Program-made: the position numbers and the translations under genes | Shown here: one piece after another, positions 55,977-64,000 of the stretch | How positions within the stretch are numbered: position 1 is the stretch's first letter | How the letters are laid out: every line of letters begins with the position of its first letter | Notes under the pieces: model-generated | Seen by the model: only the letters and a program-made list of their open reading frames with translations | Told to the model about the DNA's origin: nothing | Database searches by the model: none | Assembly: GCF_045679555.1 (NCBI RefSeq) | Contig: NC_092094.1 | Coordinates: 33,040,655-33,104,654, forward strand | DNA length: 64,000 bases | Direction of reading: 5' to 3' | Source of the DNA: Salvelinus alpinus | Lineage: Eukaryota > Chordata > Actinopteri > Salmoniformes > Salmonidae

Positions 55977-57604
55977 CAGTGGGGCAAAAAAGTATTTAGT
56001 CAGCCACCAATTGTGCAAGTTCTCCCACTTAAAAAGATGAGAGAGGCCTGTAATTTTCATCATAGGTACACTTCAACTATGACAGGCAAAATGAGAAAAA
56101 AAATCCAGAAAATCACATTGTAGGATTTTTTATGAATTTATTTGCAAATTATGGTGGAAAATAAGTATTTGGTCACCTACAAACAAGCAAGATTTCTGGC
56201 TCTCACAGACCTGTAACTTCTTCTTTAAGAGGCTCCTCTGTCCTCCACTCGTTACCTGTATTAATGGCACCTGTTTGAACTTGTTATCAGTATAAAAGAC
56301 ACCTGTCCACAACCTCAAACAGTCACACTCCAAACTCCACTATGGCCAAGACCAAAGAGCTGTCAAAGGACACCAGAAACAAAATTGTAGACCTGCACCA
56401 GGCTGGGAAGACTGAATCTGCAATAGGTAAGCAGCTTGGTTTGAAGAAATCAACTGTGGGAGCAATTATTAGGAAATGGAAGACATACAAGACCACTGAT
56501 AATCTCCCTCGATCTGGGGCTCCACGCAAGATCTCACCCCGTGGGGTCAAAATGATCACAAGAACGGTGAGCAAAAATCCCAGAACCACACGGGGGGACC
56601 TAGTGAATGACCTGCAGAGAGCTGGGACCAAAGTAACAAAGCCTACCATCAGTAACACACTACGCCGCCAGGGACTCAAATCCTGCAGTGCCAGACGTGT
56701 CCCCCTGCTTAAGCTAGTACATGTCCAGGCCCGTCTGAAGTTTGCTAGAGAGCATTTGGATGATCCAGAAGAAGATTGGGAGAATGTCATATGGTCAGAT
56801 GAAACCAAAATATAACTTTTTGGTAAAAACTCAACTCGTCGTGTTTGGAGGACAAAGAATGCTGAGTTGCATCCAAAGAACACCATACCTACTGTGAAGC
56901 ATGGGGGTGGAAACATCATGCTTTGGGGCTGTTTTTCTGCAAAGGGACCAGGACGACTGATCCGTGTAAAGGAAAGAATGAATGGGGCCATGTATCGTGA
57001 GATTTTGAGTGAAAACCTCCTTCCATCAGCAAGGGCATTGAAGATGAAACATGGCTGGGTCTTTCAGCATGACAATGATCCCAAACACACCGCCCGGGCA
57101 ACGAAGGAGTGGCTTCGTAAGAAGCATTTCAAGGTCCTGGAGTGGCCTAGCCAGTCTCCAGATCTCAACCCCATAGAAAATCTTTGGAGGGAGTTGAAAG
57201 TCCGTGTTGCCCAGCAACAGCCCCAAAACATCACTGCTCTAGAGGAGATCTGCATGGAGGAATGGGCCAAAATACCAGCAACAGTGTGTGAAAACCTTGT
57301 GAAGACTTACAGAAAACGTTTGACCTCTGTCATTGCCAACAAAGGGTATGTAACAAAGTATTGAGATAAACTTTTGTTATTGACCAAATACTTATTTTCC
57401 ACCATAATTTGCAAATAAATTCATTAAAAATCCTACAATGTGATTTTCAGGATTTATTTATTTTTTATTTTATTTTATTTTTTCCCTCATTTTGTCTGTC
57501 ATAGTTGAAGTGTACCTATGATGAAAATTACAGGCCTCTCTCATCTTGTTAAGTGGGAGAACTTGCACAATTGGTGGCTGACTAAATACTTTTTTGCCCC
57601 ACTG
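55977..57604 (+). mobile_element. full-length Tc1-like transposon
   Basis: 1628 bp with TA borders (55975-55976 and 57605-57606) and long inverted ends: left CAGTGGGGCAAAAAAGTATT, right AATACTTTTTTGCCCCACTG, with further inverted pairing over about 200 bp (ACCAATTGTGCAAGTTCTCC and GGAGAACTTGCACAATTGGT-type matches). The transposase gene inside is open except for one stop. The full length and clean ends suggest a fairly recent copy. Confidence 0.95.
56342..57364 (+). pseudogene. Tc1-type DD34E transposase with one in-frame stop
   Basis: 340 codons in a single frame from ATG to TGA-type end at 57362-57364. Only a TAA at 56813-56815 (codon 158) interrupts it, where family members normally carry a sense codon just after WSDETKI. 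An N-terminal paired-like helix-turn-helix region is visible ([38 protein letters not shown], then the GRPR-like [11 protein letters not shown]). Catalytic residues are visible at D153 (WSDE), D244 (QHDND) and E279 (NPIENLW), with 34 residues between the last two. Transposase cuts and pastes the element at TA sites in the nucleus. As written it yields only a 157-residue DNA-binding fragment. Confidence 0.93.
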
Positions 57605-57606
57605 TA

Positions 57607-58282
57607 TCTGCCTCTCCGAAAGTCATCAAATCTAGTCCTAATCATGTAGCCAAATCTATTGAAAAAAAGTATCAACCAAAAATGACAATTTAATATCCCC
57701 GAAATTGGATGATAGACTGAATTCCCCTCCAGAATTCTAGGTATACTTTCCACACTACCTTCACTGAACAGCCCATAACAAGGTTTACATTTGTGTGTTC
57801 CCATCAGTAAAAATAACATTGAAATAACAGGAAGTGCTGTTAACCTGTAGTCACACCTTCCTTCACGACATATCAGTGACAGTCCAGTGATTATATATTA
57901 TATGGTCGATGCCAAATGTGTTGAAATGTTTATTCTGTTATGGAGCAGATGTTACACTTGTATTTGTGGATCAACTTTAAAATGTTTTATGTATCATTGG
58001 CTCATATTTCATATAGAACATGCAGCCTAAAAAAGGCATAAATTGTTCAGTGCTAAACAAGTTGACAACAATATCACAACTTCATAGTGTGGGTCATAAT
58101 CATGAGTTGTAAACAACTGATATGAGTCTGCTTCACAGTGGCTTGGCACAGATTCGCTGGGCCCCTCCGCAAGGTTCGAGCAAGGCCCCATTTATGGGAC
58201 AGAGAGAAAAATATGCAATATTATAGTTAACCTCATGCTATTTTACACATTTTGACATAAGGCTGAGAATTTTTTTTGCTGT
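57607..58282. other. no gene seen
   Basis: AT-rich non-coding sequence. Confidence 0.45.
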
Positions 58283-59130
58283 TTTACATTTACATTTACA
58301 TTTAAGTCATTTAGCAGACGCTCTTATCCAGAGCGACTTACAAATTGGTGCATTCACCTTATGATATCCAGTGGAACAACCACTTTACAATAGTGCATCT
58401 AACTCTTTTAAGGGGGGGGGGTTAGAAGGATTACTTTATCCTATGTTAGGTATTCCTTAAAGAGGTGGGGTTTCAGGTGTCTCCGGAAGGTGGTGATTGA
58501 CTCCGCTGACCTGGCGTCGTGAGGGAGTTTGTTCCACCATTGGGGTGCCAGAGCACTTCCTCAGAGGTAGGGAGGCGAGCAGGCCAGAGGTGGATGAACG
58601 CAGTGCCCTTGTTTGGGTGTAGGGCCTGATCAGAGCCTGAAGGTACGGAGGTGCCGTTCCCCTCACAGCTCCGTAGGCAAGCACCATGGTCTTGTAGCGG
58701 ATGCGAGCTTCAACTGGAAGCCAGTGGAGAGAGCGGAGGAGCGGGGTGACGTGAGAGAACTTGGGAAGGTTGAACACCAGACGGGCTGCGGCGTTCTGGA
58801 TGAGTTGTAGGGGTTTAATGGCACAGGCAGGGAGCCCAGCCAACAGCGAGTTGCAGTAATCCAGACGGGAGATGACAAGTGCCTGGATTAGGACCTGCGC
58901 CGCTTCCTGTGTGAGGCAGGGTCGTACTCTGCGAATGTTGTAGAGCATGAACCTACAGGAACGGGTCACCGCCTTGATGTTAGTTGAGAACGACAGGGTG
59001 TTGTCCAGGATCACGCCAAGGTTCTTAGCACTCTGGGAGGAGGACACAATGGAGTTGTCAACCGTGATGGCGAGATCATGGAACGGGCAGTCCTTCCCCG
59101 GGAGGAAGAGCAGCTCCGTCTTGCCGTTTT
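58283..59130 (-). mobile_element. 5'-truncated L2-like LINE, minus orientation
   Basis: The minus-strand frame from about 59130 to 58457 encodes the C-terminal part of a LINE reverse transcriptase: GKTELLFLPGKDC, then SAKNLGVILDNTLSFSTNI, LVISRLDYCNSLLAGLP, LQLIQNAAARLVFNLPKFSH and LHWLPVEARIRYKTMVL. The frame stays open over about 220 codons apart from a shift near the end. The untranslated tail is the AGCAGACGCTCTTATCCAGA motif at 58313-58345 with (ACATTT)n at the end. This links the short motif seen at 4344 and 16603 to this LINE. Confidence 0.92.
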
Positions 59131-59757
59131 AGAGCTCAGGGATTCTTGAAAGATGGGACAAATATTTGTCTTAATATTAACATTTTAAATATATATTTTG
59201 ATAGACCAAAGTATCAGCCATCACACCATGTAAAGGAGCAACCTCCTATTATTATTTTTTTCATTTCTGTTTTTCTTCATACAATACAACTAACTGGATC
59301 TGTCAACTCCATCAGGTAACATAAAAGGCATTTCATTTGAACAATTATTGTTCAACAAGTGTTTAAAGGCCTTGATTGTTTAATTCTAACAGTAGCTTAT
59401 TCAAATATGAAATACAAGTCTCCAAACTTATTTTTGTTTTACAGCACTATTAAATGCTCCAGAGCTAATTTAATTAGCATTTTGGCATGTTTTTCTAGAT
59501 TTACAACGTTGACATTATCCCTTAGGTCTAGCACAGCAAATACTTAAATTGTTGAAGCATAGGTTGCAGAACAGTGATTAAAATATTATTTGACGGAGTT
59601 AACAAGCCACTGGCGGAGTTGACAACAAAACAGATACTCAAAACAGACATATTTTTTATTTTCTAAACCTAAAAGTTCAATACAAACATTTGTAAAATAT
59701 GGAAAATGATTCATTTAAAAATCCCCAAATAAAAACATAACTATTCTTTAACTGGCC
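59131..59757. other. no gene seen
   Basis: AT-rich, with no LTR identifiable despite the gypsy coding region starting directly to the right. Confidence 0.45.
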
Positions 59758-60764
59758 ATGACTGACCCAGCAGACTCGGACCAGCTCCGCAACTCCGTCT
59801 CCTCCCAAGGAGCCACCATTGGAAGGCACGAGGAATTGCTTCATGGTCTTATGGAAGGGTTCCAGACCTTGGCCGAATACCACGACAGAGTGTTGAACAC
59901 ATTGCTGGAGCAATTCCGCGGGTTGTCTGGTAGGCATCCTACCACAACATCTACCACAACATCCCAGCCCCTCAGTAACCCGGCTGTTAGCAGTGCCACC
60001 TCCCCGGGCACCTCGGTTTCCCCGGAACCCCGCTTACCTCCTCCGGAACGCTTCGATGGAGAGTCGGGCACCTGTCGGGTGTTTCTCGATTCAGTGTTCC
60101 CTCATCATCGAGCTGCAGCCCTCCTCCTTCCCCTCGGACCGCTCTAAGAAAGTGTACCTCATCACACTGATGTCCGGGAGGGCTCTCGCCTGGGCTACGG
60201 CAGTATGGGAACAACAGTTTGCCGTATGCTTCAGCCTGGATATGAAGAAGGTTTTCGATGCTCCAGGAAAGAGGCTGCCTGGAAGTTACTCCAGCAAGAC
60301 TCCCACAGTGTGGCAGACTATGTGGTGGATTTTCGCATTCTGGCAGCTGAGAGTGCCTGGAACCCAGAAGCACTGTTCGACATGTTCCTGCACAGAGTAT
60401 TGGAGGAAGTAAAGTATGAGATTGCAGCCCGGGAACTACCGACGGATCTCATCGCCCTGATCATTCGGATCGATGGGCGATTACGGGAGCGAAGGAAGGA
60501 GGGGAGGTTCAATGTCACTCGCCCGCCCAAGGCTTCCACCTCGCCTCCGAGGCATCCCGGAAGTCCCCGATGGCTCTGTTGCTGAGAGAACCCGAGGCTA
60601 CCAGAGTTCCTCAGAGAGTCTCCAACGTCTGCCGATTCACCTCTTCCCAAGCCGATGCAACTAGGCAGAGCTAGGCTGTCCCCAGACGAACGGCTATACA
60701 GGCGTAATTTCTTGTCTGCCTGTCCACTAAAAGACCAGGCTCACCGGTAGGAGCAAGTACTATG
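59758..60764 (+). pseudogene. gag: frameshifted gypsy gag
   Basis: Starts MTDPADSDQLRNSVSSQGAT with a coiled N-terminus, then a Thr/Ser/Pro linker and PPPERFDGESGTCRVFL. The frame shifts near 60100 (continuing KKVYLITLMSGRALAWATAV) and again near 60230, then stays open through KLLQQDSHSVADYVVDFRIL to RELPTDLIALIIRIDGRL. The knuckle region near 60690-60740 is degraded. Non-functional. Confidence 0.9.
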
Positions 60765-63590
60765 GTGGGCCATATGGAGTACTTTCCCTCTCCCCTTACC
60801 TGCACCCCTTTTCATGCCATCTTGCTATGGGGGAACCAGTCAAAATCTCTTCGGGTACTCATCAACTCTGGGGCCGATGAGAGCTTTATGGACGCTACCC
60901 TGGTGTTCTAGCTGGGCATCCCCACTCAGCCCCTCTCCATTCCCATGGAATGGAGCGCTGGACGGGCGCTCTATAGGCTGAGTCACCCACAATACCACCC
61001 CCATCAACCTATGTGTGTCAGGGAATCACAGCAAGAGATCCAATTCCTGCTTATTAAGTCTCCTCAGGTTCCCGTGGTATTGGGATTCTCTTGGCTCCAG
61101 CGACACAATTCCCTTATTGACTGGTCTACTGGTGCCATCATGGGCTGGAGCCCGTTCTGTCACGCTCCCTTGCCTGAAGTCAGCGCAGCCTGTCCCGGGA
61201 CGTCTTCCTGGGGGCTCGGAAGTTGCCCCGGACCTCTCCATCATTCCCGCAGAGTAAAACCGGGAGGTGTTCAGTAAGGCCCGGACCACTTCGCTTCTGC
61301 CACACTGCGGGACTGCGGGATCGACCTTCTCCCAGGTAACACTCCGCGCCGGGGATGACTGTACTCTCTGTCAGGTCCGGAGACCAAGGCTATAGAGACC
61401 TACATTGAGGACGCCCTAGCTGCATGGTTCGTCCGTCCTTCTGCCTACCCCGCCGGCGCAGGGTTCTTCTTTGTGGAAAAGAAGGACAAAACCCTGCGCC
61501 CGTGCAATGACTCTGGGGCCTCAACGACATCACAGTGAAGAACCGCTACCCGCTACCACTCATCTCCTCGGCCTTCGAGCCACTCCAGGGGGCCACCGTG
61601 TTCTCCAAGCTGAACCTACGGAACGCCTACCACCTGGTGCGGATACGGGAAGGGGACAAGTGGAAGACTGCCTTCAACACGGCCAGCAGTCACTATGAGT
61701 ATCTGGTCATGCCATTTGGCCTTACCAACGCCCCAGCTGTGTTCCAGGCTCTGGTTAATGATGTTCTCTGCGACATGTTGAACCGGTTTGTCCTCGACTA
61801 CTTCAACGACAGCCTCGTTTTCTCCCACTCCACCCAAGAACACATGCTCCACGTCCGACAGGTTTTCCAACACCTCCTGGAGAACCAGCTTTTTGTGAAA
61901 GCAGAGAAGTGCGAATTTCATTGCTCCACCATCCCCTTCCTGGGTTACATCATCGCTGCAGGGAGTGTACAGATGGATCCAGGGAAGGTGAGAGCAATGG
62001 TGGATTGGCCCCAGTCTACGTCCAGAGTGCAACTGCAATGTTTCCTGGGATTTGTCAACTTTTATATCCACTTCATCCGGAGATACAGCACCCTGGCTTC
62101 CCCCCTGTCTGCACTCACCTCTCCCAAGGTTCTGTTCACGTGGTCCCAAGCTGCTGACCGGATGTTCCGAGATCTCAAACACTGTTTCACCACAGCTCCC
62201 ATCTTGGTTCATCCTGACCGGTCCCACCAGTTCGTGGTGGAGGCCGATGCTTCAGATGTCAGTGTGGGGGTTGTCCTATCCCAGCGTTCTGCCCTGGAGC
62301 TCAAGTTACATTCCTGCGCCTTCCTCTCCCATTGCCTCAACACCACGGAGAGAAACTACGATGTGGGGAATCGTGAGCTTCTCGTGGTGAAAATGGCATT
62401 GGAGGACTATAGCCCCTTGGCTACACGCCCGGAACACGAGACCATCCTTCCCACCTCGTGCCTGGCAATGGCACTCAGTGGGGGAATAAGGAAGTAGGTT
62501 CGTGAGGCACAGCATTCCCAGCCAAACCCTGAGGGGGCCCAGATAACCAGATGTTTGTTCCTAACGCTATCCACTCCTCGGTCCAGGAGTGGGCCCATTC
62601 CTCCAAACGTGCCTGCCACCCGGGCTCCCGTCGGACCCTGGCCTTTGTGCGTCAATGCTTTTGGTGGCCTACCATGGTTCCTGACATCTCCGCATTTGTC
62701 ACCGCATGCACAATCTGTGAGCAAAACAAGACTCCCCGGCAAGCTCCGGCTGATCTCCTTCAACCTCTGCCTGTTCCTCACCATCCCTGGTCCCACATAC
62801 CCCTGGACTTTGTCACAGGTCTCCCCCCGTCTGATGGCAACACCGCCATCCTGACAGTAGTGGACCGTTTTTCCAAAGCCACCTGCTTCATTCCTCTCCC
62901 AAAGCTACACTCTGCCAAAGAGACGGCCCAGCTCATGGTGCAGCACGTCTTCCAGATCCATGGACTCCCAGTGGACATGGTCTCTGACCGGGGTCCTCAG
63001 TTTTCGTCCCAGTTCTGGAAGGCGTTCTGCACACTCATTGGGTCATCGGCCAGCCTGTACTCCGGGTTCCACACCCAGTCCAACGGCCAGTCGGAGCGAG
63101 CCAACCAAGACCGGGAGACAACTCTTCGCTGCCTGGTCTCAACCAACCCCACCACCTGTAGCCAGCAACTAGTGTGGGTCGAATACCCCCGCAACACCCT
63201 TCCTTGCTCTGCCACGGGTCTCTCGCCCTTTGCGTGTTGCCTGGGTTATCAGACCCCGCTCTTCCCTGAGCAAGAGGGCGAGATCGGTGTACCGTCGGCC
63301 CCGATGTTTGTCTGTCTCTGTCATCGTACCTAGAAGAGAGCCCAGTCGGCTCTTCTCAAGACCACCTCCAGATATCAACGACAAGCGGACCACCACCGGA
63401 CCCCGGCTCCCCGGTATCGTCTCGGGCAGAGGGTATGGTCTGCCCCTCTGTGTGGAGTTCCGCAAACATTCCCCATTTCCAAGATTATTAGTCCCTCTGC
63501 TGTTCGTCTTCTGTTGCCCTGTACCCTCCATATACATCCCACTTTTTCATGTGCCTAAAATCAAACCCATGTCTCACAGCCCTTTGTCTT
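60765..63590 (+). pseudogene. pol: frameshifted gypsy pol (RT, RNase H, integrase remnants)
   Basis: The protease remnant has an Asn for the catalytic Asp (LINSGADESFMDATLV, about 60856). The reverse transcriptase frame 61535-62497 keeps [17 protein letters not shown] and [20 protein letters not shown], but the active site reads YFND instead of YLDD, and KLDL became KLNL. RNase H has [11 protein letters not shown], then a deletion/stop at 62497. The integrase frame 62551-63333 keeps its zinc-binding cysteines (CTICEQNK) and the core with LDFVTGLPPSDG, SDRGPQFSSQFW and NGQSERANQ. The end, to about 63590, shifts frame. All three polymerase/protease losses argue it is long dead. Confidence 0.92.
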
Positions 63591-64000
63591 CTGTTTAGTC
63601 ACCTGATTTCTCAATTTGCAGTACGTTTGCTAATTGGTTGTGCTGCCAGACTTATTTGCCATACCTCAGTCAGCACAGAAGAAGCGTGCTACACCTGAGG
63701 AAAGCTCAACTAATCCAGCTGACATTTGAGGGGGATCATACAAGAAGATTTCAGGGCAAATGGAATCATCAATTACTCAGGAAGTTCCACAGATAATCAA
63801 GGAGGCTGCAACTCTTCTGAATAGGTATAAAAAATCTAGCTGGTTGGTTTTGATCAAAATGTTGCTTTATTGTGTAGGGCGCTGTCCATGGTGCTAATAT
63901 AGCGCAGCGGAGATTCGCGCCATCTTGTTTTTCAAAAGCATTTGAACTTTTATGTTTATTGTGGTATAGCGTGGTTTTCTTGGTAACCTGTTGGTTTTCG
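63591..64000. other. no gene seen
   Basis: Ordinary non-coding sequence to the right edge. No LTR matching the decayed gypsy. Confidence 0.4.

Larger units (their letters stand above)
59758..63590 (+). mobile_element. decayed second Ty3/gypsy element, no LTRs seen
   Basis: Gag-pol in the same order and of the same broad group as the 19256 element, but diverged and broken by frameshifts and stops. Neither end shows an LTR, primer site or polypurine tract. The homology begins abruptly at the gag ATG. The chromodomain region is not recognisable at the 3' end. Confidence 0.92.

Noticed and set aside
56323..56991. 222-codon minus-strand frame over the Tc1 transposase
   Set aside because: Antisense of a clear transposase; no independent support.

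Overview
This is a stretch of fish chromosome, almost certainly from a salmonid (trout, salmon or charr). The evidence is its repeat content: Tc1-like transposons and their short derivatives, tRNA-derived SINEs, RSg-1-like and L2-like LINE tails, and Ty3/gypsy retroelements, all lying between split genes with GT-AG introns. Most long open frames here are transposon genes or chance frames.

Two host genes are recognised, arranged head to head. (1) On the minus strand, 32358 down to 5535, lie the first four coding exons of an ELL-family RNA polymerase II elongation factor (called ell). They splice in one continuous frame: 32221-32358, 28748-28795, 6374-6501 and 5535-5695; the rest lies beyond the left edge. 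(2) On the plus strand, 35722-37157, lie the first three coding exons of an FKBP8-family immunophilin, ending inside the FKBP domain. No further FKBP exon was found in the remaining 27 kb. ELL and FKBP8 are also neighbours in human, which supports both calls. About 3.4 kb separates the two start codons.

Layout: 1-310, possible retroelement fragment; 514-3519, large 25-bp minisatellite with higher-order structure; 4.3-9.0 kb, SINE, ell exons 4 and 3, a Tc1 copy and a solo LTR; 9.4-28.7 kb, the 22-kb ell intron 2, holding two diverged copies of one long repeat. The second copy carries a Tc1-type MITE and a complete, apparently very young Ty3/gypsy chromovirus element (19256-24639). Its LTRs look identical, its target-site duplication is TGGCA, its gag and pol are open, and it has a self-priming type primer site. 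Next come LINE and SINE tails, GA-rich satellite, ell exons 2 and 1, the intergenic region, and the FKBP exons. From 37.2 to 58 kb the window is mainly DNA transposons, LINE fragments (one nested inside a Tc1), and micro/minisatellites. At 55977-57604 is a full-length Tc1 whose transposase has one visible stop. From 59758 to about 63590 is a decayed second gypsy element with no LTRs.

The most notable points are the young self-priming gypsy in the ell intron, the near-intact Tc1, the split-exon reconstruction of ell, the duplicated flank shared by two Tc1 copies 34 kb apart, and the block-duplicated minisatellite.
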